Shown here: positions 24,888-32,682 of the stretch, piece by piece
Numbering within the stretch: the first letter of the stretch is position 1
How the letters are laid out: each line of letters starts with the position of its first letter
Assembly: GCF_003096355.1 (NCBI RefSeq)
Contig: NZ_QEKI01000001.1
Coordinates: forward strand, 1-64,000
From: Pontibacter virosus
GTDB lineage: Bacteria; Bacteroidota; Bacteroidia; Cytophagales; Hymenobacteraceae
Reading direction: 5' to 3'
Length of the DNA stretch: 64,000 bases
Made by a program: the position numbers and the translations under genes
The notes under the pieces: model-generated
Database searches by the model: none
What the model saw: the letters and a program-made list of their open reading frames with translations, nothing else
Told to the model about the DNA's origin: nothing

Positions 24888-26072
24888 TTAATGATGGCCT
24901 TCTTCTTCCGCATTTCGCATCTTGGAAAGCAAAGAGTAAGCACCTTTGGTTACAAAATTGGCGGCAGCGGTATCAATCCCGGCAGGAAGCGCCACCTGCA
25001 CGTAGCCTCCTTCCTCGGTCCCTCGCTCCACGGGCACCATGCGGAAACGCTTCAGCACCGTCTCGCCCTCTTTTTCATCGCCTGTGTAAAGGAAGATATA
25101 GTTGTTGCCATTCTCATGCACCACAGCCGCCTGGGGCAGAGCCAGTACTTCCTGGCCGTTCAGTGCCACCCGCGCCTGCACGTACATGCCCGGCACGAGG
25201 TCTTTGTCTTCCTCCTCCATGTGGGCGTGCACCTGCACCGTCCGCTCCGGGCTTATCTCTTTTCCAATCAGGTAGACGGTGGCCTCGTGCCTTGCCTCCG
25301 TCTCATTGGGCAGGGAGTACAATACCTTTTGCCCCTTTTTCAGTGTCGGCACGTCCTTCTCAAACACCGTCAGCTCCACGTGCAGGTGGTCGGTATCAGC
25401 GATGCGGAACAGTACGTCCGTCGGGTTCACAAACTGCCCAACGCTGGCGTTGATGTAAGTCACGAAGCCCTCAATCGGGGCATGGATGGGGAGGATGCGG
25501 CTGATGTTGCCTTCCCGCAAAGAAGCGGGGTTGACGCCAATGATGCGCAGCCGCTCCCCCAGCCCCTCGACCTGTGCCCTTACAGACTTGTACTCGGAAG
25601 CAGTCCGCTGATACGTCTTGGCAGAGGTGACCTGCTCAGCGGACAGCTCTTTCTGCCTTTCGTACTCCAGCTCCAAAAACCCAAGGCGGCTTCTGGCATC
25701 CAGGTAATCCTGCTGCAGTGTCACAAACTCTGGGTTCTCAATCTTTGCAATCAACTGCCCTCTCTTTACACGCATACCTTCCAACAACACCGTGCTCTTC
25801 ACATAGCCGCCCAGGGGAGCGCTCACAGCGGCCATGTTCTGGGGCGGCAGGTCCAGCTTGCCTGTCAGCGTCAGGGTATTGCTCAGGTTGCGCATCTCAG
25901 GCTTGCCCAAGGCTATGCCCGCCACCTGGTACTGCTGCTCGGTCAGCTCTGCCTCGTTGGGGTTCTCTTCGCCATGCTCCTCCGTAGCCACTTTCGTCGG
26001 TTCAGACTCACTGCCGCAGGATAAAAAGAGCAATGCACCTGTTAGGTAAAATATATGGATAATCCTTTTCAT
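24888..26072 (-). CDS. CzcB/CusB-type RND periplasmic adaptor lipoprotein
   Basis: A 394-residue membrane-fusion protein. Lipobox: MKRIIHIFYLTGALLFLSC. Barrel-sandwich and hairpin segments follow: LPPQNMAAVSAPLGGYVKST and later IHAPIEGFVTYINASVGQFV, with a long coiled-coil hairpin (about 115-190), then beta-barrel and membrane-proximal parts (RFRMVPVERGTEEGGYVQV). It links the inner-membrane CzcA pump to the TolC-like channel. It is 25 bp downstream of czcA-tolC and 10 bp upstream of the Fur-type gene. A short His/Glu-rich patch near the N-terminus may sample metal. Confidence 0.92.
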   Translation of the reverse strand: MKRIIHIFYLTGALLFLSCGSESEPTKVATEEHGEENPNEAELTEQQYQVAGIALGKPEMRNLSNTLTLTGKLDLPPQNMAAVSAPLGGYVKSTVLLEGMRVKRGQLIAKIENPEFVTLQQDYLDARSRLGFLELEYERQKELSAEQVTSAKTYQRTASEYKSVRAQVEGLGERLRIIGVNPASLREGNISRILPIHAPIEGFVTYINASVGQFVNPTDVLFRIADTDHLHVELTVFEKDVPTLKKGQKVLYSLPNETEARHEATVYLIGKEISPERTVQVHAHMEEEDKDLVPGMYVQARVALNGQEVLALPQAAVVHENGNNYIFLYTGDEKEGETVLKRFRMVPVERGTEEGGYVQVALPAGIDTAAANFVTKGAYSLLSKMRNAEEEGHH

Positions 26073-26097
26073 ATGGGATAGATTCTGCTTTTGTTGG

Positions 26098-29000
26098 TTA
26101 CTGTTGGTTTTCTGTCATGTAGTGGAGTTCTATGACAGCCCTGTCATAGGCGTAGAGTGTTTCCAGATAGTTCGCCTGGATGCTCAATGCCCTGCTTAGG
26201 CTCAGGATATAGTCCTGGTAGTTGATTTCCCCTACCCGGTAGGCTTTGGTGGCGTGGTCTATGATGAGCCGCGCCTGCGGCAGTGCCGTGCGTTCATAGT
26301 AATCCAGGCTGCCCTGCAGCTTGAGCGCCTGCTGAAGCGCGGCCGCTGCATCAGCCCGCAGCTCGTTGCGAGTACCCTCTAGGTCCTTCTGAGCTACGTC
26401 CGCCTGTAACTTAGCCGCCTCCATACGGCTCCTCTGTGGCTTTGCCCACAGTGGGATGGCCACGCCGAAGGACACCTCCTGGGGCGCCTCGAACTCCTCT
26501 CCCCCCCTTTTTCCATGATTCCCGGCAATGGTTCGGTTCGTATAGCCCAGCTGTAGGTCCGGCAGTAGCCTGGACCGCTCCAATTTGGTTTCCGCCTGCC
26601 GCACCTCGACCTGTTGGCGGGCCAGTCGGAGCCGCGGATTCCGCTCCAGCATTTCCTCGGTTATGCCTGGCAGGGGCAAGCGGCTGAGTACCGTGTCTGC
26701 CGTGGCTACCAGCGTGTCGGTTGCCAGCAAGGCCTGCAGGCGCTCCTGGAACACGGCCCTGTCGGCCTCCGCCTGAAAGACGCTGTTGCGCACTTCCGAC
26801 AGCTGCGTCTCGGCCGTCACCTGCTCCAGCAGGTGAGTCTCACCGGTCCGGAGCCTGACCTGGGCGGCCCGGAGGAAAGCTGTGTACAGGCTATCCTGAT
26901 AGGTGAGCAAGCTGAGTCGGGAGCGTGCATAGACTATTCCGTAGTAGTTGAGCCTCACGTCGCGGACGACTTCCCGCTGGCGCTGGGTCAGGCCGATCCT
27001 GCTTGCCTGGGTGAGTTCCCCGGCAAGCTTTGCCTGTCTGGCATAAAGAGTCGGAAAGGCAAACGTCTGCAACACAGAAACCTCAGTGTCATACTCTCCA
27101 GACTGTAGCTTACCGGTGGAGTACTGCAGCTGCGTCTTATTGATGTCCCAGGCTGCCCCTTTGAGCGACTGGCTCCTCTTGACGCCAAGCCTGGCGGCCT
27201 CTACGGAGGGGTTTCGGTTAATTGCCTTGGCAACGGCCTCATCGAGCGTGTACACTTCTACCGGATGCTGCTGCTGGGCCTGTGCCGGCTGCGCCCTGCC
27301 CATAAGCAGGGCAACCGTGGCCAAAACCGTCACTATCGCGGTTGCCGGAAATCCACTGTCACTTGCTTTGCGTTGCTTTCTGCTGGAGAGATACCCTTCG
27401 ATGAGAATATAAAGCACGGGCAGCACCACCAGCGTCAGCATGGTGGAGGTGATAAGCCCTCCGATCACTACCGTGGCCAGTGGTTTTTGCACCTCAGCCC
27501 CTGCCGTGTTGGAGAGCGCCATCGGCAAAAAGCCAAGGGAGGCCACCGCAGCCGTCATCAGCACGGGGCGAAGACGTGTGGAGGTGCCGTTGAGCACCAC
27601 ATCCCGCAGGCTCAGGCTATTGTGCTCCTTGCGCTGTCGGTTGAATTCAGCGATGAGCACAATACCGTTTAACACTGCCACCCCGAACAAGGCAATGAAA
27701 CCCACACCGGCCGATATGCTGAAGGGCATATCCCTCAGCCACAGGGCCAGTACGCCCCCGATGGCCGACAGCGGTATGGCAGTGAAGATGAGCAGCGAGT
27801 GGCGCACGGAGCCGAAGGTGAAATACAACAGTAGGAATATCAGCGCCAAGGCAGCCGGAACAGCCACCGAGAGCCGCTTGTTGGCTTCCTGCAGGTTCTC
27901 AAACTGCCCCCCATACGTGACAAAGTAGCCCGTGGGAAGCTGCACCTGCCGGTCTATTTTCTGCTGCACCTCCTCCACCACGCTGGCGACATCCCGCCCC
28001 CGGACGTTAAACCCCACGATGATGCGGCGCTTGGCGTCCTCGCGCTGTATCTGGTTTGGCCCTTGCCGAAACACAATGTCTGCCACTTGCTCTAGGGGCA
28101 CCTGTACCCCATTCGGTGTAGTGACAAAGAGCTGCCGCACATCGGCTATGTCCTGTCTGTTCTCGTGCGTGAGCCGCACGACCAGGTCGAAGCGGCGGTC
28201 TCCCTCGTAGACCATCCCGGCGCTTTGGCCGGCAAAGGCCGCGTTGATGGCTTGGTTCACCGTCTCCACGTCCAAGCCGAACCTGGCTATCTGATCCCGT
28301 TTGATGTCCACCACGATCTGCGGCAGGCCGGACACCTGCTCCAGGTACAGGTCCTCGGCCCCCTGCACGGTGGACACGATGCTGCCAACCTCTTGGGACA
28401 GCCGGGTCAGCTCCTGCAGGTCCTCTCCAAAGATCTTGATGCCCACGTCCTGGCGCACCCCGGAGATCAGCTCGTTGGAGCGCAGCTGGATTGGCTGTGA
28501 AACGCCAAAGGTAACTCCCGGTATGGCCTCCAGCGCCTCTGTCATTTTGTTGGCCAGCTCCTCCCGTGTCTCCGCACTGGTCCACTCCTCCTTGTCTTTT
28601 AAGGTAATGGTCACGTCGGCGGACTCCATCGGCATGGGGTCTGTCGGTATCTCTGCCGCGCCGATTTTGCTGATCACATCTTTAACCTCAGGAAACTGCT
28701 CTTTCAGGATACGGGAAGCCAAGGTTACTTTTTCAATCGTCTCAGACAAAGAGCTCCCGGTCAGCAGCCTTGTCTCCAGCGCAAAATCGCCCTCCTCCAG
28801 GGTGGGGATAAACTCGCTGCCCATGCGGGAGAAAAGCACCAGGCTCAGGGCAAACAAACCTACGGCTATGGCCAAAACAAGTGCCTTGAAGCGAAGCGCT
28901 CCATGGATGATCGGAGTATAGAGCCGCTGGAAGAAATCCATCATGCGGTCGGAGATGGTGCGCTTGTGTGTAATGTTCTTGTTCAGCAGCAGTGCCGACA

Positions 29001-30489
29001 TCATGGGCACGTAGGTGAGCGAGAGGATGAAGGCCCCGAGTATGGCAAAGGAAACAGTCAGCGCCATGGGCCTAAACATCTTGCCCTCTATACCAACCAG
29101 CGCGAGTATCGGCAGGTACACGATCAAAATGATGATCTCGCCAAAAGCAGCGGCGGAGCGGATTTTCCGCGCCGATTCGTACACCTCCTCATCCATTTGC
29201 GCCTGCGTCAGCCTGCCTTTGCTGCGCAGCCCCAGGTGGTGCATGGTCGCCTCCACGATGATGACGGCCCCGTCGACGATAAGGCCAAAGTCGATGGCTC
29301 CCAGGCTCATCAGGTTACCTGTCACGCCGAACAGGTTCATCAGGATGATGGCAAAGAGCATGGCCAGCGGAATGACAGAGGCTACCACCAACCCTGCGCG
29401 GAAGTTTCCCAGGAAGAGCACCAGCACGAAAATTACGATCAATGCCCCTTCAATCAGGTTTTTCTCCACTGTGCCGATGGCGCGCCCGATCAGCTCGCTC
29501 CGGTCGAGAAACGCCTGGATCTCCACGCCCTCGGGCAGTGACTTCCTTATCTGTTCGAGCCGCTCTTTGACCCGGTCCACCACCTGGTTGGTGTTCTCGC
29601 CCTTGAGCAGCATCACAATACCGCCCACGGCCTCCCCTGTGGCGTCCGTAAGGGCACCGTAGCGGTTGGCACTGCCGAAGCGTACCTGGGCAATGTCAGA
29701 GATTAGCACAGGAGTTCCATTGGCAGTGTTAGTGACCACGACCTTCTTGACCTCATCCAGGCTGCTGATAAGCCCCTCGCTGCGGATAAAGTAGGCGTTG
29801 GGTTTTTTGTCGATGTAAGCCCCACCCGTGTTCTGGTTGTTGCGCTCCATCGCAGCCAACACGTCACTGATGCTCAGGTTATAGCTGCGGAGCCTGGCAG
29901 GGTCGATGGCCACTTCATACTGCTTCACAAAGCCCCCGAAGCTGTTAACCTCCGCCACGCCGGGCGTTCCGAGAAGCTGCCGTCTGATGATCCAGTCCTG
30001 GATGGTACGCAGCTCCATCGCGTCATACTGCTTCTCATAACCAGGCTTGGGATGCACGACGTACTGGTAGATCTCGCCCAAGCCTGTGGAAATGGGGGCC
30101 ATCTCCGGGCTGCCTATGGCTGGGGGTATGATGTTTTTGGCCTCCACGAGCCGCTCGCTCACCTGCTGGCGGGCCCAGTAAATGTCCACATTGTCTTCAA
30201 ACACAATGGTCACCACCGAGAGGCCGAAGCGGGAAATGGAGCGCACCTCCTCAATATCGGCGATGGTGGACATGGTCTGCTCCACCGGGAAGCTGATGAG
30301 GCGCTCTACTTCTTGGGCTGCCAGGGAGGGGCTGGTGGTAATCACCTGCACTTGGTTGTTGGTGATGTCGGGTACGGCATCGATGGGCAGCTGCGTGACG
30401 GAATAGCTGCCCCAGACAACAAGCGCAAGGGTGAAGATACCGATGATGAACTTGTTGTAAATGGAGAAATGTATAATGCGGTCAAGCAT
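26098..30489 (-). CDS. CzcA-type RND metal efflux pump fused to a TolC-like outer-membrane channel
   Basis: A 1463-residue fusion. Residues 1 to about 1045 are an HME-RND pump: N-terminal MLDRIIHFSIYNKF, twelve membrane helices, and the HME1-type signature DFGLIVDGAVIIVE in helix 4, typical of divalent-cation (Zn/Co/Cd/Ni) exporters. After about 1050 a second hydrophobic segment looks like an internal signal peptide (VLATVALLMGRAQPAQAQQ). It is followed by a CzcC/TolC domain to the end (PSVEAARLGVKRSQSLKGA, AAKLQADVAQKDL). The mature channel is probably released by signal peptidase at AQA (inference). Such fusions recur in Bacteroidota. It is the core of the czc operon. Confidence 0.93.
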   Translation of the reverse strand: MLDRIIHFSIYNKFIIGIFTLALVVWGSYSVTQLPIDAVPDITNNQVQVITTSPSLAAQEVERLISFPVEQTMSTIADIEEVRSISRFGLSVVTIVFEDNVDIYWARQQVSERLVEAKNIIPPAIGSPEMAPISTGLGEIYQYVVHPKPGYEKQYDAMELRTIQDWIIRRQLLGTPGVAEVNSFGGFVKQYEVAIDPARLRSYNLSISDVLAAMERNNQNTGGAYIDKKPNAYFIRSEGLISSLDEVKKVVVTNTANGTPVLISDIAQVRFGSANRYGALTDATGEAVGGIVMLLKGENTNQVVDRVKERLEQIRKSLPEGVEIQAFLDRSELIGRAIGTVEKNLIEGALIVIFVLVLFLGNFRAGLVVASVIPLAMLFAIILMNLFGVTGNLMSLGAIDFGLIVDGAVIIVEATMHHLGLRSKGRLTQAQMDEEVYESARKIRSAAAFGEIIILIVYLPILALVGIEGKMFRPMALTVSFAILGAFILSLTYVPMMSALLLNKNITHKRTISDRMMDFFQRLYTPIIHGALRFKALVLAIAVGLFALSLVLFSRMGSEFIPTLEEGDFALETRLLTGSSLSETIEKVTLASRILKEQFPEVKDVISKIGAAEIPTDPMPMESADVTITLKDKEEWTSAETREELANKMTEALEAIPGVTFGVSQPIQLRSNELISGVRQDVGIKIFGEDLQELTRLSQEVGSIVSTVQGAEDLYLEQVSGLPQIVVDIKRDQIARFGLDVETVNQAINAAFAGQSAGMVYEGDRRFDLVVRLTHENRQDIADVRQLFVTTPNGVQVPLEQVADIVFRQGPNQIQREDAKRRIIVGFNVRGRDVASVVEEVQQKIDRQVQLPTGYFVTYGGQFENLQEANKRLSVAVPAALALIFLLLYFTFGSVRHSLLIFTAIPLSAIGGVLALWLRDMPFSISAGVGFIALFGVAVLNGIVLIAEFNRQRKEHNSLSLRDVVLNGTSTRLRPVLMTAAVASLGFLPMALSNTAGAEVQKPLATVVIGGLITSTMLTLVVLPVLYILIEGYLSSRKQRKASDSGFPATAIVTVLATVALLMGRAQPAQAQQQHPVEVYTLDEAVAKAINRNPSVEAARLGVKRSQSLKGAAWDINKTQLQYSTGKLQSGEYDTEVSVLQTFAFPTLYARQAKLAGELTQASRIGLTQRQREVVRDVRLNYYGIVYARSRLSLLTYQDSLYTAFLRAAQVRLRTGETHLLEQVTAETQLSEVRNSVFQAEADRAVFQERLQALLATDTLVATADTVLSRLPLPGITEEMLERNPRLRLARQQVEVRQAETKLERSRLLPDLQLGYTNRTIAGNHGKRGGEEFEAPQEVSFGVAIPLWAKPQRSRMEAAKLQADVAQKDLEGTRNELRADAAAALQQALKLQGSLDYYERTALPQARLIIDHATKAYRVGEINYQDYILSLSRALSIQANYLETLYAYDRAVIELHYMTENQQ

Positions 30490-30521
30490 AATTAAAGTTT
30501 TTAAATCAAAATTCTGTTAGG

Positions 30522-30806
30522 TTATTTTAAATGAACAGAGAAGAAATGGTAAGCCTTGGCGATGACGGCTAAAGCGCCCAGGAGGGTGGCAGCAATCAGG
30601 ACGGCCATTTTTAGCCGCCTCTGCCACTTAGGTTGCCGCCCCCGCCAGTTGTGTTGCCTATTTCTCTGCCCTGGTTTCCTTCTCTTATTGGCTTTTTTCT
30701 TGCTTACTTTTTTCAATTCCGATTGGCAAAATGTTTTAGAATGCTCTCGTCGGGTTACTGCGTTCTGAATTCGAAGGAATAAACAGGAACAGAAGGACAC
30801 GTACAT
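30522..30806 (-). CDS. Possible small basic membrane protein in the czc operon
   Basis: A 94-residue frame whose C-terminus is a membrane helix (MAVLIAATLLGALAVIAKAY) after a very basic, Arg/Lys-rich segment (KKANKRRKPGQRNRQHNWRG). The first ~30 residues, including the ATG, look unconvincing, so the real start may be internal and non-ATG. It lies between the DUF6660 and czcA genes on the same strand. Similar short positively charged single-pass proteins occur beside metal RND genes. Function unknown. Confidence 0.4.
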   Translation of the reverse strand: MYVSFCSCLFLRIQNAVTRREHSKTFCQSELKKVSKKKANKRRKPGQRNRQHNWRGRQPKWQRRLKMAVLIAATLLGALAVIAKAYHFFSVHLK

Positions 30807-30857
30807 ACCAGTGCCGGTTATGTACAGGTCTGTTCACAAAAAAGAAAGGGAAACGGG

Positions 30858-31178
30858 TTAGGCTACCTTCGGCGGTTGCCAGATGGAATAGGAAAGGAAG
30901 GGGATAAAACTACTCTTGTACAGATCCACCTTCTGAATTGCCTGCTGTGGGGAGGTGTGCTCGATTACGGCTGTGCTTTGTGCCTGAAAATGGGTATGGC
31001 AGCAATGGCAGGAGCAAAATGGGGAGCATCCATCCGCAATATTATCCTGATGGTCCTGATGTGTGCCAGCCATAGCCACTGCCTGCCGTTCACTCGAAAC
31101 CGCACTTGCCCTGTCCATGCATGGTTTCAGGGAAAGCGTGAGCAATAGCAGAATCAATATGGAGAGTATAAACCTCAT
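30858..31178 (-). CDS. DUF6660-like Cys/His-rich exported protein
   Basis: A 106-residue protein with signal peptide MRFILSILILLLLTLSLKPC and a metal-ligand cluster in the middle (GCSPFCSCHCCHTHFQAQ; five Cys and two His in a row). It ends in FIPFLSYSIWQPPKVA, the double-Pro tail common to this group. Small proteins of this type (DUF6660, related to HYC_CC_PP) precede czc/cus pump genes in Bacteroidota, and I assign it from that pattern. It is the first gene of the operon. A -7 element starts 6 bp before the ATG, which would give an almost leaderless mRNA. Likely a periplasmic metal scavenger or sensor (inferred). Confidence 0.75.
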   Translation of the reverse strand: MRFILSILILLLLTLSLKPCMDRASAVSSERQAVAMAGTHQDHQDNIADGCSPFCSCHCCHTHFQAQSTAVIEHTSPQQAIQKVDLYKSSFIPFLSYSIWQPPKVA

Positions 31179-31184
31179 TCAGTG

Positions 31185-31192
31185 CAAAGGTA
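31185..31192 (-). promoter_or_regulatory. Promoter -7 element of the czc operon
   Basis: Plus-strand CAAAGGTA reads TACCTTTG on the minus strand, a perfect TAnnTTTG. It is only 6 bp from the DUF6660 start codon, so the transcript may start at or within a few bases of the AUG. Confidence 0.6.
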
Positions 31193-31406
31193 AGAGAAAA
31201 AATAATGCAATGGCATTGCGGATGTTGAAATTATTCCTATAATGATCCCTTGAAAGGGCCAATATAATGTTACGTTAGTTTACGCCTTTAAGATGGTACT
31301 TGCTAAAAGATTAAGAGTTAGCTGGTGCTAATCTATAGCTCGAGCGTTCTACGCTGCAAATTCTGCTGGTTTACACTATCCAATGATAAAAATAGTGATA
31401 AACAAC

Positions 31407-31616
31407 CTAGCAGCAGCTTCTGCTTTGCTGAATAGGCGGGCAAGGGACTGTGCCGTAGGAGCAGTACACGCAGCAGTCCCCTGGCCTCGGTTTCAGAAGC
31501 TTCTTGCACTTTTCACACGCATAAAAGTACTGGCAGGCATCTGTGGGCATCTGCTCTTCCTTTCGATGCCCGCACTCCGGACAGGTGATAACTGAGCTTA
31601 GACTAGTCTCTCCCAT
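31407..31616 (-). CDS. Small cysteine-rich GDCC-type protein
   Basis: A 69-residue protein packed with cysteines: ITCPECGHRKEEQMP (zinc-ribbon-like CPEC), YACEKCKKLL, then the conserved GDCCVYCSYGTVPCPPIQ and a final SRSCC. This GDCC-x2-CSYG-x3-CPP pattern is a recurrent small family beside mercury and other metal genes. Here it is the last gene of the arsR-merTP unit, 2 bp after the merTP stop. It probably binds thiophilic metal in the cytoplasm; that is inference. Confidence 0.8.
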   Translation of the reverse strand: MGETSLSSVITCPECGHRKEEQMPTDACQYFYACEKCKKLLKPRPGDCCVYCSYGTVPCPPIQQSRSCC

Positions 31617-31618
31617 GC

Positions 31619-32224
31619 TTACTTCTTCTTAGCTACCTCCACTGTATAGCCCGTCTTTTTAGCCGCCTGTAGGATATCCAAGGGCTTCACCCTTGTGCTG
31701 TCGTAGGAGATGGTGGCGCTTCCAGCCTTGTACGAGGTGCTCACATGAAAGACTCCCGGCACCTCGCCTATCACCTGGCTCACCTGCGCCTCACAGCCCG
31801 CACAGGTCATTCCCTCCACTTTCAGTTCCATTGTCTGCTTAATGTCGCCCTCGGCACCGTTGGCTATCGGATTTGTTTGCCCATAGAAAGCACCTGCATA
31901 ATTTGGGAAGGTAAGCAGAAGCAACGCAAGGCAACTCACCAATAGCAACACCCTGTTCGACTTCCAGAATGAGAACTTATCATTTTGCTCACAGTCGCAG
32001 CTAGAGGCTGACCTGCCCGGTTTCAGACGTTGATACCACGCCAAGCCCAGGACTGCGATGGTAATGCCTATCAGATACGGCCTGAGTGGTTCAACCCAGT
32101 CAAAAGAAGAAGCAACCCCTGTGGCACCTACCATTACGGCCAGCAGCGGTGTGATGCAGCAAAGAGAGGCCGTAAATGCAGCCACTATGCTGCTACCCGC
32201 AAGCTTAGATGAAGTATTTCTCAT
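31619..32224 (-). CDS. merTP: MerT-MerP fusion mercuric transport protein
   Basis: A 201-residue fusion. The N-terminal MerT-like part has three membrane helices (about 15-36, 48-62, 85-105), with the vicinal cysteine pair LCCITPLL in helix 1 and a second Cys pair, SSCDC, in the loop. A short linker follows. The MerP-like HMA domain (about 130-201) has the metal site GMTCAGCEAQ. It imports Hg(II) by handing it between cysteine pairs. The gene lies 5 bp after the ArsR gene. No mercuric reductase (MerA) follows in this operon, so the partner reductase is elsewhere, absent, or the protein serves another metal. Confidence 0.9.
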   Translation of the reverse strand: MRNTSSKLAGSSIVAAFTASLCCITPLLAVMVGATGVASSFDWVEPLRPYLIGITIAVLGLAWYQRLKPGRSASSCDCEQNDKFSFWKSNRVLLLVSCLALLLLTFPNYAGAFYGQTNPIANGAEGDIKQTMELKVEGMTCAGCEAQVSQVIGEVPGVFHVSTSYKAGSATISYDSTRVKPLDILQAAKKTGYTVEVAKKK

Positions 32225-32229
32225 ATCAC

Positions 32230-32622
32230 TTAGTTTGTTTTTATTTCTATTTCCCTACTGATAAGCTCCAACAGGGGCTTTATTACTTCCTGGCGCTCCT
32301 GCTTTAGGGAATAGAACACGGTCTGCCCTACCTTCTTACTTTGGATGATGTTAGCATCCTTGAGCTTGCGCAGGTGCTGCGAGACAGCGGGCATGGTCAT
32401 TTGCAGCACGTCGCTTAGATCACAGACGCACAGCGATTCCTCCTGCTCCAACAGGTATAGAAGCTTAAGCCTTGTCTCACTCCCTGCCAGGCTAAAGACC
32501 TGGCTCAGGGTCTGTATCATACCGGCTGCAGTCTCCAGCCGATCAGAGCATAGTTGCAGTCTTTCTTTATTGGTGTAAACCCGAATACATAACTTCTCTT
32601 CTTCCATAGCAATTTCTGTCAA
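32230..32622 (-). CDS. ArsR/SmtB-family metal-sensing repressor
   Basis: A 130-residue protein (or 125 from the internal ATG, MEEEKLC). Winged helix with SLAGSETRLKLLYLLEQEES, the metal-site motif LCVCDLSDVL in the alpha-3 region, and recognition helix MTMPAVSQHLRKLKDANI. The CVC pair and the extra N-terminal cysteines (EKLCIRV, LQLCSD) suggest a thiolate site for Hg, Cd or Pb. It should bind the palindrome at 32641-32670 and repress its own operon with merTP, releasing on metal binding. Confidence 0.92.
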   Translation of the reverse strand: MTEIAMEEEKLCIRVYTNKERLQLCSDRLETAAGMIQTLSQVFSLAGSETRLKLLYLLEQEESLCVCDLSDVLQMTMPAVSQHLRKLKDANIIQSKKVGQTVFYSLKQERQEVIKPLLELISREIEIKTN

Positions 32623-32640
32623 GCAAATTTAATAAATGAT

Positions 32641-32670
32641 AAGTATTTAAGCAAGTACTTAAATACTTGC
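32641..32670. promoter_or_regulatory. ArsR-type palindromic operator
   Basis: AAGTATTTAAG (32641-32651) and CTTAAATACTT (32658-32668) form a perfect 11-bp inverted repeat with a 6-bp spacer. A nested pair, GCAAGTA/TACTTGC (32651-32657 and 32664-32670), overlaps it. It is 19 bp upstream of the arsR start and 12 bp before the divergent gene at 32683, so it may affect both. Confidence 0.75.
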
Positions 32671-32682
32671 AAATGTTACTCA

